This document shows positions 16,179 to 24,706 of a stretch of 44,293 bases of DNA, one piece after another. The notes beneath the pieces were generated by a model, which was given only the letters and a program-made list of their open reading frames with translations, did no database searches and was not told the origin of the DNA. Each line of letters opens with the position of its first letter. Positions within the stretch are counted from its first letter, which is position 1. Origin of the DNA: Streptomyces sp. NRRL S-340 (lineage in GTDB: Bacteria > Actinomycetota > Actinomycetes > Streptomycetales > Streptomycetaceae); assembly GCF_000720185.1 (NCBI RefSeq), contig NZ_JOIY01000056.1:1-44293 (forward strand), in the 5' to 3' direction. Position numbers and translations under genes: made by a program.

Positions 16179-16780
16179 TGAGTGCCGGAGCCCTCCGTGC
16201 CCTCCCCGGATTCCCCGGTCAGCGGCCGGAGCATCGCCGTCAGCAGCTCGGCGACCTCGTCGTCATCGGCGTCGGCGAGCGCGGTCGTACCCACGACGGT
16301 CCGCATCAGCCAGGTCCCGGCGACCAGAGCCAGTCCGAGCTGGGCCCGGACCTCCGCGCGGGGCCCTTCCAGCAGCCCGGCCAGCCGGGCACCCACATGC
16401 GCCTCGATGCCTTTGCGCAGCGCTTCGGCCGCCTCCGGGTCCGGCGCCGAACGCAGCATCAGCAAGAACGGATCGAGCCCCTCGGCGCCGGGCCCGGTGC
16501 CCTCGGCCAGGGTGTGCGCGAGGGTCCGCGCCAGCCCCTGCCGCTCGTCGCCGACCACGGTCGGCGGCTTGAAGGCCCGGTCCACCGCCTCCGCGAACAG
16601 ACGGTCCTTGGAACCGAAGTAGCGATTGATCATCATCGCCGTCACCCCGGCCCGCTCGGCGATCTGCCGGACCCCGGCCCTCGCGTAACCGTGTTCGGTG
16701 AACTCCACCACCGCCGCCTGGAGAATCGCCTCCCTGGTCAGGGCGCCGTCCCGCTTGCGACCGGCCTGCTGAGTACTCAT
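16172..16780 (-). CDS. TetR family regulator
   Basis: 202-aa repressor starting at ATG 16780 (MSTQQAGRKRDG). An ATG at 16792 is in frame; neither has a clear SD. The helix-turn-helix is at about 15-60: TREAILQAAVVEFTEHGYARAGVRQIAERAGVTAMMINRYFGSKDRLF. The C-terminal region (TFKPPTVVGDERQG, LARTLAHTLAEG) looks like the TetR_C_17-type domain. It is convergent with the SDR at 15177 and may bind the GTCTAC-N4-GTATAC operators. The last two residues and the TGA stop lie inside repeat copy A: an intact terminus would read TGC GAA there, so the present C-terminus was set by the insertion and later decay. Confidence 0.88.
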   Translation of the reverse strand: MSTQQAGRKRDGALTREAILQAAVVEFTEHGYARAGVRQIAERAGVTAMMINRYFGSKDRLFAEAVDRAFKPPTVVGDERQGLARTLAHTLAEGTGPGAEGLDPFLLMLRSAPDPEAAEALRKGIEAHVGARLAGLLEGPRAEVRAQLGLALVAGTWLMRTVVGTTALADADDDEVAELLTAMLRPLTGESGEGTEGSGTQS

Positions 16781-16967
16781 GCGCAGGAGCATACGGGGAC
16801 CGCCACCACGGGATCGGATCGGCTGCTGGGCCGTCGCGGCCAAGGCCATGCGATGCCGCCTCACACCCCGCGTGGACGCGCGAGGCGGCCGGCCGGCTCG
16901 GCGCGGCACGGGCGCGCGGCGCCGCCGCTCTCGCGTCCCGCGTGGGACCACGGCGCCGAGACTCTCA

Positions 16968-17129
16968 GAGCTGCGAACAAAAGTGGGTTCCGATCAGCGG
17001 GCGGTGTCCGGTGCGTGCGATCGCAAGGCGCCGGAAGGCCCTTGCAGCGGAGCTGCCAGGGCCTTCCGGCAACGCCGTGAGCATGCGGGCCGGGCGTCGC
17101 GGGCCGGGCGCCCGTTTTGCTCGCAGCTC
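16968..17129 (+). mobile_element. MITE-like repeat, copy B (complete, 162 bp)
   Basis: Termini are GAGCTGCGAACAAAA (left) and TTTTGCTCGCAGCTC (right), a 15-bp inverted repeat with one mismatch. It is flanked by the perfect 3-bp duplication TCA (16965-16967 and 17130-17132). Internally GCCGGAAGGCCCTTGCAGC pairs with GCTGCCAGGGCCTTCCGGC around GGA, with one mismatch. No transposase is encoded. It sits in the 444-bp gap between the TetR start and the methyltransferase end; nothing else is seen in that gap. Confidence 0.88.
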
Positions 17130-17224
17130 TCAGAGCACCGCGTGGCCGGCCGCGCCGGGGAAGCCGGTGCCGTACGCCAGGTCCTCTCCCTTCGAAGCGG
17201 AGCATCCTCCCGGCACGCCTCCGG

Positions 17225-17965
17225 TTACGGTTTGTGGGTCACCCAGAGCAGTTCCGCAGGCCAGCGGTGTGCCCAGTCGGGCGGGTCGGTCTCGTTGTAG
17301 CCGTTGGACGTTCCGGGTCCGGGCCGCGGCTCGATGAGGTCGTCGATGACGAGACCCGCGCCGCGCAGCACCTTGACCCAGCCGCCGTAGGTGAGCTGAT
17401 AGCTGGTCGCGCCGTCGCCTTCGGCGATGGTGTCCAGCCCGAAGTAGTCCTGCTGCAGCGTGGTGGTCACGCGGCCGGCGGCTTCGTCGTAGCAGGCTTC
17501 GAACCATGGGCTGGCGACGTTGAAGACCAGGCGTCCGCCCCGGCGCAAGACGCGTGCGGCCTGCGGGACGGCCAGGTGCGGGGGCGCCCAGCTGAGCCCA
17601 CCGAAGTCGCAGAACACCAGGTCGAAGCTGGCGGCGGCGAAGGGGAGTTGTTCGGCGGCGCCTTGCACCAGCGGGTAGCGGGCCGCTCCCATCGCGCGGG
17701 CCGCTGCGGCGAGCTGGGCTTCGGACAGGTCGAGTCCGACCACGGTGGCGCCCTCGGCGGCGAGCGCCCTGGACCACTGGCCGGCGCCGCAGCCGAGTTC
17801 GAGGACGCGCTTGCCGGTGACGTCGCCCAGGGCGTGCAGGTGCGCGTCGGGGACGGAGTACATGCCCCACAGCCGGGGTGAGGCGCCGATCTGCGGGTCG
17901 TGCTCGTGCTGGTAGGCGCTGCTGATCTGATTCCAGAGCCGCCGGTTGGCGGGGATGCTGTCCAC
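17225..17965 (-). CDS. Class I SAM-dependent methyltransferase
   Basis: 246-aa cytoplasmic methyltransferase. GTG 17965 is chosen because GGAG lies 7 bases upstream; the open frame extends further but through low-quality sequence. Motif I is VLELGCGAGQW, motif II VVGLDLSEAQL, and the acidic loop and motif IV are FDLVFCDFGGLSW. The C-terminal half holds a WAHRWPAELLWVTHKP ending usual for small-molecule methyltransferases. Acceptor unknown. It is divergent from the MarR/MFS pair at 18312-20461 with 346 bp between, which contains AT-rich sequence and a perfect operator, so common regulation with the exporter is possible. Confidence 0.9.
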   Translation of the reverse strand: MDSIPANRRLWNQISSAYQHEHDPQIGASPRLWGMYSVPDAHLHALGDVTGKRVLELGCGAGQWSRALAAEGATVVGLDLSEAQLAAAARAMGAARYPLVQGAAEQLPFAAASFDLVFCDFGGLSWAPPHLAVPQAARVLRRGGRLVFNVASPWFEACYDEAAGRVTTTLQQDYFGLDTIAEGDGATSYQLTYGGWVKVLRGAGLVIDDLIEPRPGPGTSNGYNETDPPDWAHRWPAELLWVTHKP

Positions 17966-18267
17966 GTGCCGACTCCAGCACCGCCTGCCGGGGGAGGTCA
18001 ACACGATTAGGGCGCTGACCGGCCCTCGCCTCGGTCCGGCACTGGCTCGGCCCGTGATCCGGCCTGATCCGACCGAGAGGCACTGGGAGCCGTCGGACGC
18101 CCCGCGGCGCCGAATGTGTACGCAGCGGGCATACATGGCAAGGCCGCGTGGTTGACACCGGTGACGTGTGACTCCGGCGCCAGTGCGGAACACGTGTGTA
18201 CCTGATAGATATGTGTTTTTGTCGAAACTTTGCACCACAAACCCCAGAATCTGCTTGCCTGTGGCAA

Positions 18268-18289
18268 CCAAGCAAATATGGTTGCTTGG
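18268..18289. promoter_or_regulatory. Operator palindrome before the marR-MFS operon
   Basis: CCAAGCAA-ATATGG-TTGCTTGG is a perfect 8-6-8 inverted repeat just before the MarR start. Overlapping GCAACCA/TGGTTGC arms give a second reading of the same site. The upstream 100 bp is locally AT-rich (around 18200-18240), fitting a promoter. The gap 17966-18311 has no gene. Confidence 0.75.
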
Positions 18290-18311
18290 AGCAATGACAT
18301 TGGAGACCGCC

Positions 18312-18830
18312 GTGGCCGACAGGGCTCAGTACGAGGAGCTGCTCCGCCAGTTCAGCGCCTTCGGCGCGGTGAAACGTGAGCTGGGCCGGAGCCTGCCGGA
18401 AGGCTGCTCCCCCGCGTCCGCCACCGTGCTCGCCCTGCTGAGCCGGTACGGCGACATACGTATGGGGAGGCTCGCCGAACTGCTGTCCGTCGACATGTCG
18501 GTCATCAGCCGCCAGGCAGCGCACATGGCCGCGCAGGGCTGGATCGACCGCTCTCCGGACCCGGCGGACCGGCGCTCACGCATCCTGCGCCTGACCGCCG
18601 CGGGCTGGGCCCAGCTCGACGAACTGTCCGACCGGACCACCCGGCTGCTGGCCGACCGGCTGAGCGGCTGGACCGACGACGAGGTCGGCGCCCTGATCCG
18701 GCTCATGGCACGGCTGCGGACGAGCTTCGGCGGCGCCTGCGAACCGGCCGGGCTCGCCGCCCGGTCCGCGCACCTGCCCGCCGCCGTCCGCCCGTGCCTC
18801 CCGCAACACCACACAGACCAAGGAAGTTGA
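18312..18830 (+). CDS. MarR family regulator
   Basis: 172-aa winged-helix regulator. GTG 18312 is preferred because GGAG (18302-18305) is 6 bases upstream; ATG 18294 in frame has its SD too close. The winged helix is SPASATVLALLSRYGDIRMGRLAELLSVDMSVISRQAAHMAAQGWIDR, with the wing at DPADRRSRILRLTAAG. It is coupled to the MFS gene: the stop TGA shares its last base with the next ATG (18830). The perfect palindrome in front of it is the obvious autoregulatory site, giving a self-contained drug-sensing exporter operon. Confidence 0.9.
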   Translation: MADRAQYEELLRQFSAFGAVKRELGRSLPEGCSPASATVLALLSRYGDIRMGRLAELLSVDMSVISRQAAHMAAQGWIDRSPDPADRRSRILRLTAAGWAQLDELSDRTTRLLADRLSGWTDDEVGALIRLMARLRTSFGGACEPAGLAARSAHLPAAVRPCLPQHHTDQGS

Positions 18831-20461
18831 TGACCACGACCACACCAGACGGTGTACGGGCACACCCCGCACCCGGCTCTGACCCCGACGCCGTGAACAT
18901 GTCCCACCGGCAGATCATGGAGGCGCTGTCCGGCCTGCTGCTCGGTCTGTTCGCCGCCATCCTCTCCTCCACCGTCGTCACCAACGCCCTGCCCCGGATC
19001 ATCGGTGACCTGGGCGGCGGCCAGAGCGCCTACACCTGGGTGGTCACCGCCTCGCTCCTCGCGGTCACGGCGTCGACCCCGCTGTGGGGCAAACTCGCCG
19101 ACCTGTTCAGCAAGAAGATCCTCGTCCAGGCCGCGCTCGTCGTCTACGTCGCCGGCTCCCTGGTGGCCGGCCTGGCGCAGAACCCCGCCACCCTGATCAC
19201 CGCGCGCGTCATCCAGGGGCTGGGCGGCGGCGGGCTGTCCGCGCTGGCCCAGGTCGTCCTGGCCGCGATGATCTCCCCGCGCCAGCGCGGCCGGTACTCC
19301 GGCTATCTCGGCGCGACCTTCGCCGTCGCCACGGTCGGCGGCCCGCTGCTCGGCGGTGTCATCACCGACACCAGCTGGCTCGGCTGGCGCTGGTGCCTCT
19401 TCATCGGCATCCCCTTCGCCCTCATAGCCCTGTTCGTGCTGCAGAAGACGCTGAACCTGCCGGTGGTCAAGCGCCAGGCGAAGGTCGACTGGGCCGGCGC
19501 CTTCTTCGTCACCGCGGCCGTCTGCCTGCTGCTGGTCTGGGTCACCTTCGCCGACGACAAGTACGCCTGGCTGTCCTGGCAGACGTACGCGATGGTCGGC
19601 GGCTCGGTCCTGCTCACCCTGGTCTTCCTGTTCGTCGAGACCCGGGCCGCCGAACCCATCATCCCGCTGCGCCTGTTCCGCAACCGCACCATCGCCCTGG
19701 CCTCGCTCGCCTCGCTGCTCGTCGGCATCGCGCTCTTCGCGGGCACCGTCTTCTTCAGCCAGTACTTCCAGCTGGCCCGCGGTGACTCCCCGACCCGCTC
19801 GGGCATCATGACGATCCCGCTCATCGGCGGCCTGTTCGTCTCCTCCACGGTCTCCGGACGGGTCATCACCAGCACCGGCAGGTGGAAGGGCTGGCTGCTG
19901 TCCGGCGGCGTCCTGCTCACCGCGGGCGTGGCCCTGCTGGGCATGCTCCGCCACGACACCCCGTACTGGCAGATCGCGCTCTGCATGGCCCTGATGGGCC
20001 TCGGCGTCGGCATGACCCTGCAGAACCTGGTGCTGTGCACCCAGAACCAGGTGGCCCCCGGCGACCTGGGCGCCGCGTCCTCCGTCGTGACCTTCTTCCG
20101 GTCCCTGGGCGGCGCGGTGGGCGTCTCGGTGCTCGGCTCCGTCATGACGGCACGGATCGGCCACTACGCCCGCGCGAGCATCGGCACCCTCAGCCCGCAG
20201 GACCAGGTGGCGGCCGCCAAGGCCTCCGGCGGGGGCACCCTGCCCGACCTGCACCTGCTGCCGGCGCCGGTCCGCACCTGGCTGGAGAGCGCCTACGGAC
20301 ACGGCATCGGCGACATCTTCCTGTACGTCGCGCCGGTCGCCCTGCTCGCCTTCCTGGTGACCCTGTTCATCAAGGAGGTCCCGCTGCGTGCCACCAGCGG
20401 CCTGGCGCAGGCGGCCGAAGCCACCGGGGCCGCGGGGGCCACCGAGGAACCCGGCGCCTAG
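18830..20461 (+). CDS. MFS transporter, DHA2 family (EmrB/QacA type)
   Basis: 543-aa drug/proton antiporter with about 14 membrane helices. AGGAAG precedes ATG 18830. Family marks are the helix 1 motif D1 (ILSSTVVTNALPRIIGDLGG), motif A (GKLADLFSKKI), motif B/helix 4 (LITARVIQGLGGGGLSALAQVVL) and motif C in helix 5 (ATVGGPLLGGVITDTSWLGWRWCLFIGIP). A long extracytoplasmic loop lies near 440-490 (SPQDQVAAAKASGGG), as usual for this 14-helix class. It is the second gene of the MarR operon and ends at a strong terminator. Its family exports antibiotics and lipophilic cations; the substrate here is unknown. Confidence 0.95.
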   Translation: MTTTTPDGVRAHPAPGSDPDAVNMSHRQIMEALSGLLLGLFAAILSSTVVTNALPRIIGDLGGGQSAYTWVVTASLLAVTASTPLWGKLADLFSKKILVQAALVVYVAGSLVAGLAQNPATLITARVIQGLGGGGLSALAQVVLAAMISPRQRGRYSGYLGATFAVATVGGPLLGGVITDTSWLGWRWCLFIGIPFALIALFVLQKTLNLPVVKRQAKVDWAGAFFVTAAVCLLLVWVTFADDKYAWLSWQTYAMVGGSVLLTLVFLFVETRAAEPIIPLRLFRNRTIALASLASLLVGIALFAGTVFFSQYFQLARGDSPTRSGIMTIPLIGGLFVSSTVSGRVITSTGRWKGWLLSGGVLLTAGVALLGMLRHDTPYWQIALCMALMGLGVGMTLQNLVLCTQNQVAPGDLGAASSVVTFFRSLGGAVGVSVLGSVMTARIGHYARASIGTLSPQDQVAAAKASGGGTLPDLHLLPAPVRTWLESAYGHGIGDIFLYVAPVALLAFLVTLFIKEVPLRATSGLAQAAEATGAAGATEEPGA

Positions 20462-20467
20462 CCGGAA

Positions 20468-20496
20468 CCGCCGCCGGCGGACATCGCCGGCGGCGG
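20468..20496. terminator. Hairpin terminator between convergent genes
   Basis: A perfect 12-bp stem (20468-20479 with 20485-20496) with loop GACAT starts 6 bp after the MFS stop. It also lies downstream of the minus-strand lectin gene ending at 20562. Confidence 0.85.
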
Positions 20497-20561
20497 AAAC
20501 CGTCCGAGGCGGACATCGCCGCCGAGGGAGACCGTGGACCTGTCCGCGGCGGCACCCGCCG

Positions 20562-21881
20562 TCAGGCGCTGGACCACTTCTGGTTGGGGGTACCGGCGCA
20601 GCTCCACAGCTGCAGGCGGCTGCCGTCGGCGGTCTGGTTGTCCCGGATGTCCACGCACTTGCCGGCGAGCTTGCTGACCAGGTCGTGCCGGCCGTTCAGC
20701 CGGAACTGCTGGGCGGGGCCGCCGTTGCAGTTCGCGAGCTGGACCGTCGTACCGTCGGAGGTCTGCGCCCCGGCGGCGTCCATGCACAGGCCCATCGCCC
20801 GCACCGTCCCGTCCGGGGCGAAGGTCCACTTCTGCGAGGCCGCGTCGGAGCAGTCCCGGATCTCCAGCGGCGAACCGTCCTTGCCCCGGCCGCCGGCCAC
20901 GTCGATACAGCGGCCGCCGGCCGCGTGGCTGAAGACGCGCACGCCCGACGACGCGCCCCCGGAGCCGCTTCCCGGCCCGGCGCCCGAACCACCGGCAGGG
21001 GAGGCGGCCGCGGTCGCACCGGAGGGGCCGCGACCGGTCGCCGTGCCACCGGGCGCCTTCCCGGCGCCGCCGCCCTTCTGCGCCGCGCCGGTGCCGTCCG
21101 CCCCGGGCGACGCGTCCTTCCGCGCCGCCCCCGGCGAGGCGGACGCCGTGCCCTTGGACGGTCCGCCGGGTGCCGCGGACCCGGAGGCGCTCACGGCCGG
21201 GTCCGGCAGGAGGTCATCGACGTCCGGGCGGTTGCCCGAGCCGTACACCGTGCCCCCCGCCGAACGCGCGGAGGCGTCACCGTCCGAGCCGCTCAGACCG
21301 ACCACGGCACCGGTGATCAGGACCACACCGGCGACGGCGGCGCCGATCAGCAGCACCCGGCGCCTGCCACCGGGCAGCGAACGCGGCGACGCGCCCCGGC
21401 CCGTGCCCGCCGGGGCAGGCGTCGCCCCGGACCCGGTCGTGCCCGCCCCGCCGTGCTCACGCGGCGCGCCGCCGGTGCCGTCCCGGCCGGTCCCGGCCGC
21501 CCCGGTGCCGCCGAAGGAGGTGGTGCCCCGGGCCGCGGACCCCAGGGACGAGAACTGCGCCAGCCGGGGCACGGTGACCCGCTCACCCCCCTGACCCGGC
21601 TCCGTACCTTCACGCTCCCGGCCGCCGCCGTCACCGGCGGGCGGAACGCCACCGCTCCCGGGCCCGCTCCCGAACCTGTCCGCGAGCGCGCCCCTGCGGC
21701 GCTTGGGAAGGCCGCCGCTCGTGCCCGGCCGCGCCGTCCGCCGGTCCGCCCCGGGCACGGAGGGCCGGCCGGAGGTACGGCTCGACGCGGCATCCGGTGC
21801 CGGCGCGTCGGGCGGCGCGGCCACGGGGACGCCCCGGGGGACCTCACGGTCCGGAGGGGGCGACGGGTGCGGGGACTTCAT
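20562..21881 (-). CDS. Membrane-anchored ricin-type beta-trefoil lectin protein
   Basis: 439 aa. AGGA precedes ATG 21881. The N-terminal ~165 residues are Pro/Gly/Thr-rich, cytoplasmic and without a recognisable fold. One transmembrane helix follows Arg-Arg-Arg (VLLIGAAVAGVVLITGAVVGL). A long Gly/Ser/Ala/Pro linker (about 195-310) crosses the wall. The C-terminal ~130 residues form a CBM13/ricin-B trefoil: GRCIDVAGG, QKWTF, GLCMDAAG, QQFRL, GKCVDIRDN, QKWSS, that is three QxW-like repeats. It likely displays a sugar-binding head outside the cell; no catalytic domain is attached. The large unstructured N-terminus on the cytoplasmic side is unusual. Confidence 0.88.
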   Translation of the reverse strand: MKSPHPSPPPDREVPRGVPVAAPPDAPAPDAASSRTSGRPSVPGADRRTARPGTSGGLPKRRRGALADRFGSGPGSGGVPPAGDGGGREREGTEPGQGGERVTVPRLAQFSSLGSAARGTTSFGGTGAAGTGRDGTGGAPREHGGAGTTGSGATPAPAGTGRGASPRSLPGGRRRVLLIGAAVAGVVLITGAVVGLSGSDGDASARSAGGTVYGSGNRPDVDDLLPDPAVSASGSAAPGGPSKGTASASPGAARKDASPGADGTGAAQKGGGAGKAPGGTATGRGPSGATAAASPAGGSGAGPGSGSGGASSGVRVFSHAAGGRCIDVAGGRGKDGSPLEIRDCSDAASQKWTFAPDGTVRAMGLCMDAAGAQTSDGTTVQLANCNGGPAQQFRLNGRHDLVSKLAGKCVDIRDNQTADGSRLQLWSCAGTPNQKWSSA

Positions 21882-22022
21882 GGGTGTCCTTTCGGGGCGC
21901 GGGCGGCCACCGCACCGGCACCGGTCCGGCGCCGCACGAGTCGTCTGGCCAGGAGCGGGGAGACGATTCCGCGCCGCCGGCCGGGGTGGCAGGCGGCCGG
22001 ACAAAGACCCCGCACACCGGTA

Positions 22023-22070
22023 ACGGAAGCGGCAGCCGCCCAGGTTCACCTGAGCGGCTGCCGCTTCCGT
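22023..22070 (-). terminator. Long hairpin terminator of the LAxTG protein gene
   Basis: A perfect 17-bp outer stem (22023-22039 with 22054-22070) and, after one mismatch, a further 5-bp stem CAGGT/ACCTG with a 2-base loop. It lies 24 bp beyond the stop of the gene ending at 22094. Confidence 0.85.
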
Positions 22071-22093
22071 TCACCGGGGAAGCCGGGCCGGTG

Positions 22094-24448
22094 TCACCCG
22101 GCGCTGCTCCTGCGGCGGCGCATCCACCACACCAGCGCCGCGCCCGCCACGGCGAGGGCCGCGGCGACGCCGGCGATCAGCCCGACGGGGGTGTCGGAGC
22201 CGGTGTGGGCGAGGCCGCCGTCCGGTGTGTGGTCCGCGGGCGGGGTGCCGGTGCCGCCGCCCGGTGTGCGGGTGGGATGCGGAGCGGGGGCCGGTCCGCC
22301 ACCGCTGTGCGTGGGGGACGGGGCCGGCTCGTGGGTGGGCGTCGGGCTCGGTGCGGGGGAGGGGACGTTCTCGTCGGTGGTGCCGCCCAGGTAGACCTCG
22401 TCGCTGTCCCGGTAGGTCACCTCGGCCTGCTGCGACGTCCTGGTGGTGGTGTCCAGGCCGGGGTGCCGGGTGGTGAACTGGGTGCGGCTGATGTTGCGGC
22501 GGGGAGCCTTGGAGAAGTCGACACCGCCCACCGAGAGGATCCACACCTTGCCGTCGTAGGTGCGCTCGAACTTGTAGTCACCGTGCTGGAACGAGTACAG
22601 GTACTTGTCGTAGACGGTCTTCTTGTCCCAGTTCCTGTTCTCGCCCCGCAGCGGCCACCGCTTCACGTCGTTGCTGTCGATGATCTCGTGGTAGTCGGTC
22701 GGGGAGACCGCGTCCTGGCGGCGGACGTACTCGGCGGCGACCCGGGAGGAGTACACGCGGCGCAGGTCGGCGTAGGCGGCGTCCTCGTTGACGCGCCGCT
22801 CCAGCTCGGGCTGGATCATCGACCGGACCAGTGCCTCGGCCCGCTTCGTCTCCGCCTGGCCGATGTGGCACGCGCTCGGCGGGACGTCCGGGCCGGTGGG
22901 CACCTCCATGTTGACCTTGAGCGGGGCGTCCAGGATGTAGATGCCGCCGTCCTGCTCGCGCACCTGCGCGGTCTTCGGGGTGATCCACTGCCGGATGACC
23001 GGCAGGCACGGCTGGCCGCTCGCCGTGCGCGGCAGTGCCTGCCAGAAGCGTTCGCCCCGCTCGGACTTGTCGGGGTTCATCGCGTCGGCGTAGTCGTGCT
23101 TGAGCGTGAGGTCCGCCTCCAGCAGCACCCGGCCGGCGTCGGTCCTGGCGAAGTCCTTGTCCAGGATCAGGTCCGGGCGCACCGGGTTGAGGTTGACCCA
23201 GAACTTGTCCGGGGTGAGCGCCAGCCACGTGAAGAACGAGTCGGAGGCGAGCGTGAGCTTGGCCTCGCCGCCCCAGCCCGGCTTGCTGTCGGGGTCGGCC
23301 GCGTAGTCGGCCTTCAGGGAGTAGCGCAGGCCCTGGCCCTTGACGGGCTTGCCGACGAAGTTCATCTCCAGTGTGGAGAAGTCGATACCGCCGGGCCCCC
23401 GGCCGAAGTAGCCGCCGCTGTTGCTCTGCCGGTACCCGCGCTGGAGGCCGTACGCCTCCTGCGGGGTCCTGCCCGAGCGCAGCGCCTGGTCGAACAGCGG
23501 TCCGCGCATACCGGACTTGAGCGGGTCGGCGTTGAAGCGCTTGTCGTACCTGGTGTAGACGGTCGGCTTGCCGGCCCGCTCGATGGCGTTCGAGCGGCGC
23601 TCGTAGACGCCCGCCTGGGTACGGTTGGTGCCGCGCTGCTTCTTCAGGTCGTCGTCGAACTGCTTGATGGCGTCCTTCGTGGGCTTCTCGGTGCGCGCGC
23701 CGGTCAGGTACCGGTACGTCGACTTCGGCCGCTCCCTGGCGAGTTGCCGGTCGGCGTCGATCTGGTCCTTCCTGACCTCTCCGTTCGACTTCATCTCCAC
23801 GTTGTGGTCGCGCGGCCGGTTGCGGGCGTCGACCACGCGGTAGCGCTTCTCCCCGGTCTCCGGGTCGGTGTACTCCAGGACGTCCTGGCACCACCAGTCC
23901 GGGCCGACCATGTTGTACTTCTTGACCATCCGGGCCTCGAAGGCGTCGCCCCGGGCCGGGTTGCCGTGGGCGCCGACGTAGCGCACGTCCAGGAACCGCT
24001 GGAAGTCCTTGTAGCCCGTCGACGCGTTGTACTGCTTGTTGTAACGGGCGTAGATCTCCATGGCCCGGTCACCCGGGTCGCCGCTCTTGTCGTACTTGCG
24101 CTGCCAGGCACGGTAGTTGGTGCCGGCCTTCCTGCGCTGGGCCTCCGTCGGCGCGGGCAGGCCGTCGTACGCCTTGGCCGGGTTGTCGTAGGTGTAGTTC
24201 TCGTCGTTCGGCCAGGCCTCGTACGGCAGCGTGTCGGGCGGTCCCGAGTTCGGCGGCGTGGTCGGGTAGGCGCGGCCGAGCCACTTCTCGTCGCACCGCT
24301 GGGTCTTCACGTTGGGCCGCTTCGCCGCGTACGCCGCGCCTTCGAAGCCCGGCAGGCCCCCGCAGGTGACGGCGGTCGCGGCCGCCACGGCGAGTGTCGC
24401 GCGCAGCCAGGTGCGGGGCACGCGCGGTGCCCCGGCTGTCCGGTTCAT
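22094..24448 (-). CDS. LAxTG sortase-anchored secreted protein with nuclease-like motif
   Basis: 784-aa exported protein. GGGAGA precedes ATG 24448. The signal peptide (1-41) ends AAYA. The C-terminus has a Pro/Thr/Ser-rich wall spanner, then LAHTG (746-750), a hydrophobic helix and RRRR: the sortase signal used by Streptomyces class E sortases. The central 500 residues match no family I can name. Residues 167-229 read like a PD-(D/E)XK nuclease core: GDAFE (Glu171), VVD (Asp207), ten residues, Glu218-M-Lys220, then Gln229. A second distinct region (PGWGGEAKLTLASDSFF to FWQAL) is rich in aromatic and acidic residues. The nuclease reading is inference from motif order only; a binding or scaffold role is equally open. 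Confidence 0.85.
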   Translation of the reverse strand: MNRTAGAPRVPRTWLRATLAVAAATAVTCGGLPGFEGAAYAAKRPNVKTQRCDEKWLGRAYPTTPPNSGPPDTLPYEAWPNDENYTYDNPAKAYDGLPAPTEAQRRKAGTNYRAWQRKYDKSGDPGDRAMEIYARYNKQYNASTGYKDFQRFLDVRYVGAHGNPARGDAFEARMVKKYNMVGPDWWCQDVLEYTDPETGEKRYRVVDARNRPRDHNVEMKSNGEVRKDQIDADRQLARERPKSTYRYLTGARTEKPTKDAIKQFDDDLKKQRGTNRTQAGVYERRSNAIERAGKPTVYTRYDKRFNADPLKSGMRGPLFDQALRSGRTPQEAYGLQRGYRQSNSGGYFGRGPGGIDFSTLEMNFVGKPVKGQGLRYSLKADYAADPDSKPGWGGEAKLTLASDSFFTWLALTPDKFWVNLNPVRPDLILDKDFARTDAGRVLLEADLTLKHDYADAMNPDKSERGERFWQALPRTASGQPCLPVIRQWITPKTAQVREQDGGIYILDAPLKVNMEVPTGPDVPPSACHIGQAETKRAEALVRSMIQPELERRVNEDAAYADLRRVYSSRVAAEYVRRQDAVSPTDYHEIIDSNDVKRWPLRGENRNWDKKTVYDKYLYSFQHGDYKFERTYDGKVWILSVGGVDFSKAPRRNISRTQFTTRHPGLDTTTRTSQQAEVTYRDSDEVYLGGTTDENVPSPAPSPTPTHEPAPSPTHSGGGPAPAPHPTRTPGGGTGTPPADHTPDGGLAHTGSDTPVGLIAGVAAALAVAGAALVWWMRRRRSSAG

Positions 24449-24706
24449 GTGGTGTCTCCCCCTGGGAACCCCCGTGCTCTTCAGGAGAGTTGGTGGTGCA
24501 CGGCGCGTGAGGGGGCTCCGGTTCCATGGTCTGAACACGCCGCTGGAGGCCTCACTGTAGGGGCGCCGGAGCGCTGCCGCCCGGCGGCATGCCGAGCATG
24601 TTCCCGTCAATACGACATCTGCCCCGGACCGTCACGGGAACCTCACGACCAGAGTGCCCCGTCGGGATCCTGCCGGACCGCGTGGGCCCGGCGCAGGTCC
24701 GGACGA

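Noticed and set aside
16861..17300. Short open frames inside repeat copy B (ending PFCSQLS or LLFAALRV)
   Set aside because: Similar peptides appear in copy C in other contexts only because the repeat is conserved. There is no SD, and the frames run into unrelated flanks.
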